Shown: positions 25,399 to 34,309, numbered from the stretch's first letter. The stretch: 64,000 bases of DNA from Streptomyces sp. ICBB 8177 (GCF_003144095.1 NZ_NSKH01000018.1:217716-281715), one strand, 5' to 3'. The notes: generated by a model from the letters alone, not told the origin. Translations and numbers: made by a program.

Positions 25399-26091
25399 GT
25401 GACGATTCGGGTGCTGGTCGCCGACGACCAGGCGGTGGTACGGGACGGCGTCGTGCTGCTGCTGTCCTCCGCCGACGACATCGAGGTGGTCGGCCAGGCC
25501 GGAGACGGTCACGAGGCCGTGCGGCTCGCCGTCGAGCAGCGGCCCGACGTCGCGCTGGTCGACCTGCGCATGCCCGGGCTCGACGGCGCGCAGGTGACGG
25601 CGGAGGTGCTCGGCGCGGACCTCGGGGTGCGGGTGCTGATCCTGACGACGTACGCCGACGACGACGCGGTGATACCGGCGCTGCGGGCGGGCGCGGTGGG
25701 CTACCTGACCAAGGACGTCACCGGTGAGGCGCTGCTGGCCGCGGTACGCGACGTGGCCGCCGACCGCACGGTCCTGGACCCGGCGGTCCAGCGTCGCCTG
25801 GTCCAACTGGTCGTCAGCGAACCGGAACCGCGCCCCGCCGCCCATGCCACCGCCGCTTCCACCCCCGCGCCGCCGCCCGAGGCGGAGGGTCTGACGCGGC
25901 GGGAGATCGACGTCGTACGGCTCGTGGCGGGCGGCCTCAACAACCGCCAGGTCGCACGGGAGTTGGTACTCAGCCAGGCCACCGTGAAGACGCACCTCAA
26001 CCACATCCTGGCCAAGCTGGCCCTGGAGGACCGGGGCGCGCTGATCGCCTGGGCGTGGCGCTATGGCCTGGTCGCGCCCACGGACCACTAG
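25399..26091 (+). CDS. NarL/FixJ-type response regulator (paralogue)
   Basis: A 230-residue regulator from a GTG start with GGAAGGG upstream. Receiver: ADDQ at 8-11, D55 (LVDLRMPG), LTTYADDD and LTKDV. A Pro/Ala-rich linker of about 35 residues leads to the LuxR-type HTH (LTRREIDVVRLVAGGLNNRQ, SQATVKTHLNHILAKL). Partner of the kinase just upstream. It is close to the regulator at 22113 in layout, supporting duplication of the whole cassette. Confidence 0.95.
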   Translation: MTIRVLVADDQAVVRDGVVLLLSSADDIEVVGQAGDGHEAVRLAVEQRPDVALVDLRMPGLDGAQVTAEVLGADLGVRVLILTTYADDDAVIPALRAGAVGYLTKDVTGEALLAAVRDVAADRTVLDPAVQRRLVQLVVSEPEPRPAAHATAASTPAPPPEAEGLTRREIDVVRLVAGGLNNRQVARELVLSQATVKTHLNHILAKLALEDRGALIAWAWRYGLVAPTDH

Positions 26092-26166
26092 CCGCCGAGG
26101 CGAAGTCCCGGGCCGGTCGGCCCGGCCTCACCCCCGACACGCGGGCCCCGGCTCCAGGGCCCGCGG

Positions 26167-26478
26167 TCAGCCCTCCGCGCGGCCCAGGCCGGAGCCCAGG
26201 AGGACCAGGAGGTCGTCGACGGTGCCCTGGTCGGCGGGGTGGCGCAGGGGCGCGCCGAGGATGACGCGGTAGTGGTTGGCGCGGCCCTGTCTGGTGTGCG
26301 TCAGGTAGCCACCGCTCTCCAGGTCGACGATGATTTTCTGCACCGCACGCTCGGTGAGCAGGCAGCCCGCGGCGATGTCGCGGATGCGCGCGCCGGGGTT
26401 GCGGGCGATGTGGGCCAGCACCCGCGCGTGGTTCGTCAGGAACGTCCAGGTGCCTCGCGCGTCTCGCCTGTCTTCCAT
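26167..26478 (-). CDS. Winged-helix transcriptional regulator (MarR_2/ArsR-like)
   Basis: A 103-residue single-domain winged helix: FLTNHARVLAHIARNPGARI, then IRDIAAGCLLTERAVQKIIV as the HTH and GGYLTHTRQGRANHYRV as the wing. No metal-binding Cys pair. The start at MEDRRD is preferred; the open frame extends 11 codons upstream. It diverges from the STAS-type gene, with an AT-rich region between them. Confidence 0.85.
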   Translation of the reverse strand: MEDRRDARGTWTFLTNHARVLAHIARNPGARIRDIAAGCLLTERAVQKIIVDLESGGYLTHTRQGRANHYRVILGAPLRHPADQGTVDDLLVLLGSGLGRAEG

Positions 26479-26499
26479 GACATCAGATGGTACGAGACT

Positions 26500-26533
26500 C
26501 ACGAAGCACAATACACGAACTGTGTTTCATGAA
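26500..26533. promoter_or_regulatory. Operator/promoter candidate in an AT-rich divergent region
   Basis: CACGAA is repeated at 26500-26505 and 26514-26519, followed by the palindrome TTCATGAA at 26526-26533. A TTGACA hexamer follows at about 26538 on the plus strand. The sharp AT-richness between divergent regulator and STAS genes suggests promoters and the winged-helix protein's site. Confidence 0.4.
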
Positions 26534-26652
26534 TTTGTTGACAGGTTGATTCCCTATGCCCATCATGAAACTGCCCCCGAGCGGGGGGCGACCGCCTTGC
26601 CCAGGCCCGGCGCCGCTCCGAAAGCGGCGGAAACCCGACTGGAGAGCACCCC

Positions 26653-27450
26653 GTGGAACGCCTCACCAAGGATGGCCTCGACGAGCTGACCGCCGTCCTG
26701 ACGGCGCGGATCGGCGATCCACGGGTCGTGCCGTCCACCACGGACGGTTACTCGTTGCGGCACACCGTCGCCCACGCCATCCACGGCATCGAGGCGTACC
26801 TCGACCTGTCCGCCGAGGAGCCGGCGCATCCGCGGCTGGCGCATTCCCGGGCGCAGGCGGAGGAGCTGTGGAGGGTCCTGGAACGCGCCACCGACCTGCT
26901 GGCCGGCGAGCCCACGACGCCCGAGCCTCCCGCGGCCTCCGTCGCCCCCCGGCCGGCCATCCCGCCACCCATCGGGCCAACGCCTTCAGAAGGAGTGATC
27001 GGCGCCCGCCGCGCCGTACCGGCCCCTGCCGAGGCGCCCGACGACCGCCCCGACGAGCGAGAGAACCGACCGATGACGCAGATCAGCCCCTCCCACATCG
27101 ACCCGTCCTCGCGCGCCACCCTCACCACCGCTCGCATCGGTTCCGTCCTCGTGCTGCGCCTGGCCGGCGAGCTCGACCTCGCGAGCGGCACGATCCTCGA
27201 CGAGGCCTCGGCCACCGACGCGTCCATGATCGTCTTCGACCTGTCCCGCCTCGACTTCTGCGACTCCACGGGCCTGAACATCCTGCTGAGGCTGCGCCTC
27301 GACGCCGAGCGCCGGGGCATCCCCGTGCACGTGGCGGCGGCCCCCCGCCAAGTGGCCCGCCTGCTGGAGATCACCGGAGCCGCACAGATCTTCCCCATGC
27401 ACGACAGCGTGGAGACGGCGATGAGCACCTTGAGCGGCGAACAGGGCTGA
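26653..27450 (+). CDS. STAS-domain anti-sigma-factor antagonist with an extra N-terminal domain
   Basis: A 265-residue frame from GTG 26653 (GGAGAG upstream). Residues 1-90 (ERLTKDGLDELTAVLTARIG...) are helical and unrecognised; 90-140 is Pro/Ala-rich linker; 150-265 is a STAS domain with VLVLRLAGELDLASG and the phospho-acceptor region FDLSRLDFCDSTGLNILLRL. STAS antagonists bind anti-sigma kinases and are switched by Ser phosphorylation in DSTG. Alternatively the STAS protein starts at ATG 27073 as an ordinary 125-residue antagonist, and the upstream part is a separate gene without a visible stop. Confidence 0.75.
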   Translation: MERLTKDGLDELTAVLTARIGDPRVVPSTTDGYSLRHTVAHAIHGIEAYLDLSAEEPAHPRLAHSRAQAEELWRVLERATDLLAGEPTTPEPPAASVAPRPAIPPPIGPTPSEGVIGARRAVPAPAEAPDDRPDERENRPMTQISPSHIDPSSRATLTTARIGSVLVLRLAGELDLASGTILDEASATDASMIVFDLSRLDFCDSTGLNILLRLRLDAERRGIPVHVAAAPRQVARLLEITGAAQIFPMHDSVETAMSTLSGEQG

Positions 27451-27480
27451 GAGCCGCCCCCCTCTCGCGAGCGCGTCCCG

Positions 27481-29667
27481 CTACGCCCCGGTCTCCCGCA
27501 CGCTGCCCAGCCACAGCACGTCGCGCGCCCTGGTCATCGCGACGAACAGCTGGCTGCGCTCGAGCTCCCGGCGTTCGCGCGCCGCGTCGGACGGCTGGTC
27601 CCCGGCATCCGGGACGGCCGTGTCGTACCGGGGCAGGTAAACGCGCTTGAACTCCAGCCCCTTCGCCCGCCGGTAGCTGCCCAGCTTCACGTCCGGCGTG
27701 GGATGGCCGTCGTACCGCTCCAGCGGGCACACTCCCACCCCGGCCCGCGTCAGCAGTCGCTGGTAGTGGCCTATCGCCCGCAGCGAAGGGCACAGCACCG
27801 CGGAGGACGCCCGCTGTTCCTCGTCGAGTGCGAGCAGTGCCTCGACCAGGGCTTGGTCGTGCTCCCGCGGTGTCCTTCGGTCGACGTGCTCGACCACACC
27901 GTCGTGGTGGGTGAGATCGACCTCGCGCTTGCCGGACAGCCGCAAGCCGTCGATCTCCTCGAAGGAGTCCGAGGCGACGACGTCGAGCGCCGCGTCCAGG
28001 ATCGGCTTCCGATTGCGGTAGTTGGTGCGCAGCACCTGTCCCCGGTCACCACGGATGTCGATACCGGCGTCGGAGAGGCGGAAGCCGCCCGGGTAGACGG
28101 CCTGCTGGCCGTCGCCGATCAGCAGCAGGCCGTTGGGGGCCTCGCCGACGAGAGCGTGCAGCAGTTTGACGCCGACCAGGGTGAGGTCCTGGACCTCGTC
28201 GACCACGACGGCGGCGTACGGCCGGTCGCCGGTTCGGCGGACTTCCGCCAGCGCGAGGGAGAGCAGGTCGTCGAAGTCGTGCACGCCGCGTTCCTCGCGG
28301 ATCGCCTCGTACGTCTCGTAGAGCGTCCAGACGGCTTCGCGGTGGACGCGGCGCAGGTTGGTGCGGCGGCGCCTGCGCGGGACGACGGCGTACTGCGCGA
28401 ACGAGGTGAGGCCGCGGCCCTTGATGACGTGGGCGATCTCCTCCCGCCAGTAGTGGGAGTCCGGGCCGAGTTCCGGCAGCACGGTGTCGCGGCCGGCCCG
28501 CTTCCAGGCCAGGCTGAACGCGGTCTCCGCCTTGTCCTTGTGGAGGTTGACCCGCACGCCCTGCCTGCGCAGGTAGTCGGCGGCCCAGGCGTGCACACTG
28601 TGGAACTCGACCCGGCTCGCCACCCGCGGTGCCATCGACGCCAGGAACGTCGCCTGGACCCGAGGGAGGTTGCTGGCGAACGTGGCGTACAGGACGCGCC
28701 CCGCCGTCCGTTCCGCCAGGTACGCCGCCCGGTGCAGGCCGACGACCGTCTTGCCGGTCCCGGCCGGACCGCTGATCCGCGCGGGCCCGGCCCAGTCGCG
28801 GCGCACGAGGGAGAGCTGGTCGGGGTGGAGAAAGGTCATCCACTGCTCGATGGGTGCGCGCATGGCGTCGTCGAGCGCGGCGTCGCGCATGGCATCGAGG
28901 TCGAACAGGCCGAGGTTCTCCACCGGTCGCGCAGCCGGGGAGACGGCGGCGGGGACTTCGCGGGAGGCGGTGGGTCCGTTCGCCCTGCCAAGTGCCCGCT
29001 TCCGCGTCCCGCTCTCCGTGCCCGTGTCCGTGTCCGTGTCCGTCGGCTCCGGTGCCACGGACGTCCCCTCGTACTCAGGGAAGACCCGTGCGAGATGGGC
29101 GGTCATGGCGCGTATCGAGGCGTCCGTGATCCGGGCGCGGCCGCGGAGCAGACGCGGGCCGACCTCGCGTTCGCCGAGAAGGTGGACGCGGCCCAGCGGG
29201 ATGTCGAGCGTTTTGCCCGCGAAGACCATCAAGGGCTGGACGGCGACCGGTGACATGCCCAGATCCGCGAGGGCGTCCTCAGCGGCGCGTGTCACCGCGA
29301 GGAGTTTGCGGACGTGCTCCTCGCGGGACTCCCCGGAGGACCGCAGGACTCCGTCGACGACTTCCGGGTCGGCGCGCCAGTTCTTGACGTCGATGACGAA
29401 GACGCCGGCCGGGCCGACGAGCAGCATGTCGACGTTGGCGGCGCGCGTGCCGGGCCAGCGGCGGTCCACCAGCAGACGCCAGCCGCGTTCGGTCAGCACC
29501 AAGAGCTGGGCGGCGATCCGGCGCTCACCCTGGTCGGCCCGCTCCCACCGCTCGGCCTCCCGGGTGGCGGCCCGCCACTGCTCCCGAAGTAATCGCTCCT
29601 GCCGACGGGCTTCCTGCGCCCGCCGAGCCGCCGACCCTCCCGCCACCACGACGTCCACCCCCTTCAC
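27481..29667 (-). CDS. NERD-domain UvrD-like superfamily 1 helicase
   Basis: A 728-residue protein. A coiled N-terminus (about 12-45) precedes a NERD nuclease-like domain (about 45-165) with D80 and the D93-V-K95 signature. After an acidic linker (DTDTDTGTESG, near 210-220) comes the helicase: Walker A GPAGTGKT at 300-307, Walker B VVVDEVQD, motif III GDGQQAVY, motif IV RTNYRNRK and motif VI FVAMTRARD. NERD-helicases are linked to DNA repair and appear among candidate phage-defence genes. The GTG start has no clear ribosome site; an internal GTG near codon 8 with AAGGGGG upstream is an option. Confidence 0.9.
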   Translation of the reverse strand: MKGVDVVVAGGSAARRAQEARRQERLLREQWRAATREAERWERADQGERRIAAQLLVLTERGWRLLVDRRWPGTRAANVDMLLVGPAGVFVIDVKNWRADPEVVDGVLRSSGESREEHVRKLLAVTRAAEDALADLGMSPVAVQPLMVFAGKTLDIPLGRVHLLGEREVGPRLLRGRARITDASIRAMTAHLARVFPEYEGTSVAPEPTDTDTDTGTESGTRKRALGRANGPTASREVPAAVSPAARPVENLGLFDLDAMRDAALDDAMRAPIEQWMTFLHPDQLSLVRRDWAGPARISGPAGTGKTVVGLHRAAYLAERTAGRVLYATFASNLPRVQATFLASMAPRVASRVEFHSVHAWAADYLRRQGVRVNLHKDKAETAFSLAWKRAGRDTVLPELGPDSHYWREEIAHVIKGRGLTSFAQYAVVPRRRRRTNLRRVHREAVWTLYETYEAIREERGVHDFDDLLSLALAEVRRTGDRPYAAVVVDEVQDLTLVGVKLLHALVGEAPNGLLLIGDGQQAVYPGGFRLSDAGIDIRGDRGQVLRTNYRNRKPILDAALDVVASDSFEEIDGLRLSGKREVDLTHHDGVVEHVDRRTPREHDQALVEALLALDEEQRASSAVLCPSLRAIGHYQRLLTRAGVGVCPLERYDGHPTPDVKLGSYRRAKGLEFKRVYLPRYDTAVPDAGDQPSDAARERRELERSQLFVAMTRARDVLWLGSVRETGA

Positions 29668-29993
29668 GCCAGATGCCGATCATAGGCCGACACGCGGTCG
29701 GCGAGCCGGGTGTCACGGGGAAGGCGCGGCGGCTCAACGCCCAAGAAAGGGAGGGCACTTGCCTGAGCGGACGGGCCACGAGGCCGACAGGACGCAGGGC
29801 CCACGGGACGCGTACGTCCTACGTCCCGGCCGGCGCCCGCGGGCCGAGGTCGCTCTGCCCCCACCCCCCGGGCCCGGGTATCGCGGATCACACCACCCCC
29901 GTGGAATGACGCGGCCCCCGGCCCGGTTGGGGAGTGTCAGCGCGGCGCGCGTGGTGTGCGTCGTGGACCGGATCGTTCTCGCGAGGAGTACCC
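29668..29993. other. Divergent intergenic region, helicase / OYE reductase
   Basis: About 325 bp serving both divergent genes. No strong palindrome or small gene was recognised. Confidence 0.5.
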
Positions 29994-31118
29994 GTGACCC
30001 TCACCGCCTCCGCCGGCCGTGCCGCAGACGTACTGTCCCGGCCGGTCTCGATCAACGGCCTCCAGGTCGGCAACCGCGTCGTGATGGCCCCGATGACGCG
30101 GCAGTTCTCCCCGGGCGGCGTTCCCGGCGAGGACGTGGTCTCGTACTACGCGCGCCGGGCCGCGGCCGGTGTCGGCCTGATCGTCACCGAGGGCACCTAC
30201 GTGGACCACGCCTCGGCGGGCGACAGCGACCGCGTGCCGCGCTTCCACGGCGAGGAGCAGCTCGCGGGCTGGGCGAAGGTCGCCGAGGCGGTACGGGCCG
30301 CGGGCGGCGCGATCATGCCGCAGCTGTGGCACATCGGGATGGTCCGCGCGCCGGGCCGCCCGCCGTTCGCGGACGCCGCCCCGGTCGGGCCGTCGGGCCT
30401 GCGCGTGGACGGCACCGAGGGCGAGGGGCGGGCGATGACACGCCAGGACCTCGACGACGTGATCGCCGCGTTCGCCCGGGCTGCCGCCGACGCGGAGCGC
30501 ATCGGCTTCCACGGAGTCGAACTGCACGGCGCGCACGGCTACCTGATCGACCAGTTCCTGTGGTCGCGCACCAACCGCCGCACCGACGCGTACGGCGGCG
30601 ACCCGGTCGCCCGCACCCGCTTCGCGGCCGAGGTGGTGGCGGCCGTGCGGGAGGCGGTGTCGCCCTCGTTCCCGGTGGTCTTCCGCTACTCGCAGTGGAA
30701 GATGAACGCCTACGACACGCGCCTCGCGGACACCCCGGAGCAGCTGGAGGCCATCCTCGCCCCGCTGTCCGAGGCCGGGGTGGACGCCTTCCACGCCTCG
30801 ACCCGCCGCTACTGGGACCCGGCCTTCGACGGCTCGGACCTCAACCTGGCGGGCTGGACGAAGAAGCTCACCGGCAAGCCGGTCATCACCGTGGGATCGG
30901 TCGGCCTGGACGGGGAGTTCATCCGCACCTTCCAGGGCGAGGGCTCTTCCGTCCGCGCCCTGGACGACCTCCTCGACCGGTTGGAGCGCGACGAGTTCGA
31001 CCTGGTCGCGGTGGGCCGCGCGCTCCTCCAGGACCCCGAGTGGGCCGCGAAGGTCCTGGCGGGCCGCTTCGAGGACCTGGCGCCGTACGACGTGGCGTCG
31101 CTGAAGACGCTGAGCTGA
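29994..31118 (+). CDS. Old-yellow-enzyme-family NADH:flavin oxidoreductase
   Basis: A 374-residue FMN-dependent (beta/alpha)8 enoate reductase. VVMAPMTRQFSPGG is the family N-terminus with FMN contacts; GFHGVELHGAHGYLIDQFLW carries the substrate-binding His/His pair region; TVGSVGLDGEF and AVGRALLQDPEWAAK bind FMN phosphate. The GTG start follows GAGGAG. Members reduce activated C=C bonds, nitro groups or quinones using NAD(P)H. It stands alone in its transcript with a hairpin after the stop. Physiological substrate unknown. Confidence 0.92.
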   Translation: MTLTASAGRAADVLSRPVSINGLQVGNRVVMAPMTRQFSPGGVPGEDVVSYYARRAAAGVGLIVTEGTYVDHASAGDSDRVPRFHGEEQLAGWAKVAEAVRAAGGAIMPQLWHIGMVRAPGRPPFADAAPVGPSGLRVDGTEGEGRAMTRQDLDDVIAAFARAAADAERIGFHGVELHGAHGYLIDQFLWSRTNRRTDAYGGDPVARTRFAAEVVAAVREAVSPSFPVVFRYSQWKMNAYDTRLADTPEQLEAILAPLSEAGVDAFHASTRRYWDPAFDGSDLNLAGWTKKLTGKPVITVGSVGLDGEFIRTFQGEGSSVRALDDLLDRLERDEFDLVAVGRALLQDPEWAAKVLAGRFEDLAPYDVASLKTLS

Positions 31119-31138
31119 GGCCTCGTCGCGCCGAAGTC

Positions 31139-31179
31139 GGCCCCCGTGTGACCGCTCATCCCACTTGTCACCGGGGGCC
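31139..31179 (+). terminator. Hairpin after the OYE gene
   Basis: Arms 31139-31145 and 31173-31179 pair perfectly (GGCCCCC/GGGGGCC), with partial pairing inside the loop. Confidence 0.5.
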
Positions 31180-31246
31180 ATTGGCATCTGCCGCGTCCCG
31201 GTAGCATCGCGAACCGAATCCGTCGGAGGGGGAAGGGGCGGAAGGC

Positions 31247-31685
31247 ATGCCATCGACGAGGCGCGGACTCAGTTACTGGGCGTACGGGGACTACGAGACC
31301 CCAGTGGAATCCGGCGTCCCCAGGCCCGGACGGTCGGCAACCGGAAGTGAGGGCCTGCTCTTCGTACCCGCGCACCCGCAGCGGTCAGCCGACGGGAGCG
31401 TTGCCACCGGCCACGTGGTCTTCGAGCTGCTCGATGGCCCCGACGGACCGGTCCCTGTGGTTGGGAGGTGCCGCCGTGGCGACCGGTGCCGCCGTGGCCG
31501 GGGGCGTGATGCTGGTGACCGTGGGCGTCGACAAGGCGTTCCACGAGCACTGGAGCGAGGACATCCATGACCACGGCGTCCCGGGCGGGATCGCCCACGG
31601 CACGGCCGACGTCGCCTCGGGATCGTGCAAGACCGTGTGGGGCGCCATGAAGGGACTGGGCAGTGGCATCGCGAGTGTCTTCTGA
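31247..31685 (+). pseudogene. Probable frameshifted small membrane-protein gene
   Basis: Two partial frames look coding. From ATG 31247, MPSTRRGLSYWAYGDYETP... has good codon bias until about 31445, then degenerates into Arg-rich sequence. From about 31434 the +1 frame (start-like ATG, MAPTDRSLWLGGAAVATGAA...) has strong GC3 bias, one membrane segment and runs to the stop at 31685. Read together with one shift near 31440-31465 they form a protein of about 145 residues. Either a frameshift or sequencing error has broken one gene, or an 83-residue protein starts at 31434. Function unknown. Confidence 0.55.
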
Positions 31686-32205
31686 ACGGCTCGCCCGGAA
31701 CCGCGTGCTCGGCGTGGAACCACAGCGAGTGCGGGGTCTCGGGACGACCTGGGTCGAGCGGGGCACGGCCTACTGGGTCCGCCGGGGCTGGCTTCTCCTC
31801 GTCCGCCTGATCATGGTGCTGGGCATCGCCCTCCTGGCCGGTGCGGGGTGGCGGTGGCTGGTCGGGGCCTCGTGGGCGGCCGGGTGGCGGGGTGCGCTGG
31901 ACGTCGCGACCGGTCTGATCGTCGTCGTGGGGATGCTGGCCGCCGCCCGGGACGTCCTCACCGCCTACAGGCTGCGGCTGACGCCGCAGGAGTGGCGGGC
32001 GCGCAACGCCGAGCGCCGGGCCAGGCACCCGTTCCTGACCGCCCCGGCCGTGGTCAACACGCTCGTCCTGGTGTGCCTCCCGGTCTCCGGGCCGCTTCTC
32101 CTCGGCTACCTGGCTGTCTATCTGATCGGCGTCTCGTGCGGGCGTGAACTGCCTGCGGAACGCGGGGCGCGGGCGGATCTCGAACGGCAGGCCGGGATGT
32201 CCTGA
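31663..32205 (+). CDS. Hypothetical membrane protein
   Basis: A 180-residue protein from GTG 31663 with GAAGGGA upstream, overlapping the end of the preceding frame by 23 bp. Three to four membrane segments are seen: LLVRLIMVLGIALLAGAG, LDVATGLIVVVGMLAAA and, after an R-rich loop (LRLTPQEWRARNAERRARHP), VVNTLVLVCLPVSGPLLLGYLAVYLI. The tail is charged. No family recognised. Overlap with the preceding gene suggests an operon. Confidence 0.7.
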   Translation: MASRVSSERLARNRVLGVEPQRVRGLGTTWVERGTAYWVRRGWLLLVRLIMVLGIALLAGAGWRWLVGASWAAGWRGALDVATGLIVVVGMLAAARDVLTAYRLRLTPQEWRARNAERRARHPFLTAPAVVNTLVLVCLPVSGPLLLGYLAVYLIGVSCGRELPAERGARADLERQAGMS

Positions 32206-32331
32206 GCGTCGCGGACCACGCGCGGCCGACGCCGGGGGGCGCTTCCGGCAGGCGCGTTCCGACCGTTCCGGTCGGGTGAACGTTCGGGTGGCTTCGAGTG
32301 GGGCGGCGATGGGGGCGTTTACGGTGGTTCG

Positions 32332-32979
32332 GTGCTGTTCGTTCCCTGGTGGGCCCTCGTCTCGTCCGGGATCGCGCCCGTGGCGCTGGTCGCGGGGTGG
32401 TGGGTCGCCGAGGCGCTCCAGGGGCCCGCGTACGACCCCGTGACGCAGACGATCAGCGTGCTGGCGGCGGTGGGGGCTCCCGGGTACTGGGTGATGACCT
32501 CGACCCTCGTCACCCTCGGCGTCTGCCACCTGCTGACGGCGCGCGGGCTGCGTCCGGCCGCGCTCGCCGGGCGGCTGACGCTCGCGGGGGGCGGGTTGGC
32601 GGCGATCGCGCTCACGCTGGTGCCCGCGCCGGTCAGCGGGGGCTCGCTGCGGCACGGTGCCGTCGTCGTGATCGGGTTCTCGCTGCTCGCCGTGTGGCCG
32701 GTGCTGGCGGCGGGCCGCGGCGCGGGCGTGCCGTGGGGGCTCAGGCCCGTACCGGCGGTGCTGGTGAGCGCGCTGATGTGCGCGGGGGCGGGGTGGTTCG
32801 TGCTGACGCTGATGGACCACGGCCCGACGGGCGTGGCGGAACGCGTGCTGACGGAGGCGCAGACGCTCTGGCCGCTGATCGTCGTCGTGTCGTGCTCCCG
32901 CGGCGGCCCCGCGCACGCGCACGCCACGTCGCGTTCCCCGAAGCAGCCTCAGGGCGACTCCGGGGAACGCGAGGGGTGA
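32332..32979 (+). CDS. DUF998-type membrane protein
   Basis: A 215-residue protein from a GTG start with six hydrophobic segments. AEALQGPAYDPVTQTISVLA with the conserved P-x(2)-TISxLA pattern at the end of the first loop is typical of DUF998 proteins. The C-terminal 35 residues are hydrophilic. Role unknown in the family. It converges with the aquaglyceroporin gene, only 39 bp away. Confidence 0.78.
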   Translation: MLFVPWWALVSSGIAPVALVAGWWVAEALQGPAYDPVTQTISVLAAVGAPGYWVMTSTLVTLGVCHLLTARGLRPAALAGRLTLAGGGLAAIALTLVPAPVSGGSLRHGAVVVIGFSLLAVWPVLAAGRGAGVPWGLRPVPAVLVSALMCAGAGWFVLTLMDHGPTGVAERVLTEAQTLWPLIVVVSCSRGGPAHAHATSRSPKQPQGDSGEREG

Positions 32980-33018
32980 CCTGCCGTCGCGGACGGGTGC
33001 CGCTCAGGCCGCCGCGAC

Positions 33019-33933
33019 TCAGGCCTCCAGGTCCTCCTCGTCCGCGCCCGCGCGACCCGGCTCCGGAGTGACCGTGCGCGCGTTGAGCACGTGGCCGACG
33101 AACAGGTCGTACACCACCGCGCCGACCAGGCCGCCGACCAGCGGGCCGACGATCGGGATCCAGAAGTAGTGGTCGAACCACTGGTAGTGGCCGGGCAACG
33201 CGATGCTTCCCCAGCCCATGATGTACGTCCACAGCCTCGGCCCGAAGTCACGCGCCGGGTTGATCGCGTACCCGGCGTTGGTGCCGATGCTCAGGCCGAT
33301 CGCCACGACGACCATGCCGATGAGGAACGGGCCGAGGTTCCCGGCCGGTGCCGTGTTGCGGGTGTCGATCAGCGCGCAGATCAGCATCAGCAGGACAGCG
33401 GTGCCGATGATCTGGTCGAGGAACGGACCCCACCACGAGTGCCCGAAGTACTGCGCCGGGAACGTGGCGAAGATGGAGTACGTACTGAGTGACTTGTCTC
33501 TGGGCAGCCCCGCCTTCTGGTTGAACGCGTTGATCGCCCAGCTGTACGCGGAGAACACCACCGCCGCGCCCAGGAACGCCCCGACCAGCTGTGCGAGCCA
33601 GTAGGGGCCGACCTTCCGCCAGGGGAACCCGCGCCGGGCGGCGAACGCCAGGGTCACCGCCGGATTGAGGTGCGCACCGCTGACGCCACCGGCCACGTAG
33701 ACACCGAACACCACCGCGAAGCCCCAACCGAAGGCGATGATCAGCCAGTTGGCCGGTCCGAACGCGGTCACCTGCCGCCCGGAGCCGGGAAGGCCGACCA
33801 CCGCCACGGCCACGGAGCCGGTACCCAGGACGATCAGGGTGAAGGTCCCCAGGAGTTCCGCGAGCAGCTCGCCGCCGAGGCCCTCCCGATAACCACGACG
33901 CCGTGGAGTGCTCACTTCCGCCGCTTGTGCCAT
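33019..33933 (-). CDS. Aquaglyceroporin (MIP family)
   Basis: A 304-residue MIP channel with six membrane segments and two NPA half-helices: GAHLNPAVTLAFA and GYAINPARDFGPR. The D after the second NPAR is the residue that marks glycerol facilitators rather than strict water channels. LGTFTLIVLGTGSVA is the N-terminal signature. It should pass glycerol and similar small solutes. Translation can start at ATG 33933 or the GTG three bases upstream; GGAGGA is very close to both. No glycerol kinase gene is next to it. Confidence 0.93.
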   Translation of the reverse strand: MAQAAEVSTPRRRGYREGLGGELLAELLGTFTLIVLGTGSVAVAVVGLPGSGRQVTAFGPANWLIIAFGWGFAVVFGVYVAGGVSGAHLNPAVTLAFAARRGFPWRKVGPYWLAQLVGAFLGAAVVFSAYSWAINAFNQKAGLPRDKSLSTYSIFATFPAQYFGHSWWGPFLDQIIGTAVLLMLICALIDTRNTAPAGNLGPFLIGMVVVAIGLSIGTNAGYAINPARDFGPRLWTYIMGWGSIALPGHYQWFDHYFWIPIVGPLVGGLVGAVVYDLFVGHVLNARTVTPEPGRAGADEEDLEA

Positions 33934-34309
33934 CACTCCTCCAGACCTCGACAGTCCAGATCAACCCTTTATCTAGGGTTTACCACGGTTCCTGGTGTCC
34001 CGCGATGGGAGCAATGCGGGGTGCGGCCTGGTCGGCACTGTGCAAGAGCGCTGGTCAGCGCCGTGGTGAGGGGAACCGGTCAGCGCGTGGGGAGGGAGGA
34101 GCCGGTCCGCGTGGGGAGGGAGGAGCCGGTCAGCGCCGTGATGGGGAAAGCCGGTCGGCACCGCGGCAGGGAGGCGGTCCGCGCCGCGGCAGGAGGGCGG
34201 CGCGCCGCGTGCCGCACGGACAGCCCCGCCCAGGCGGCCCTACGGGCGGCCCGCCACCTTGCCGGCCGTCCACGCGACGTCGTGCGGTCGCCCCGCCGCG
34301 TGGCCCCTC
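33934..34309. other. Intergenic region with a degenerate 24-bp repeat
   Basis: About 375 bp between the aquaglyceroporin start and the Mrr-like gene end. Near 33971-33980 is an AT-rich segment (TTTATCTAGGGTTT), a plausible promoter for the channel gene. The rest is the repeat at 34046-34160. Confidence 0.5.
34046..34160. repeat. Degenerate tandem repeat, period about 24 bp
   Basis: Two exact 23-bp copies at 34085-34107 and 34109-34131 (GCGTGGGGAGGG... ending CCGGTC) are flanked by at least three decayed copies that keep the (A/G)CCGGTC(A/G)GCG(C)CGTG(G/A) core. Not evidently coding. Confidence 0.7.
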
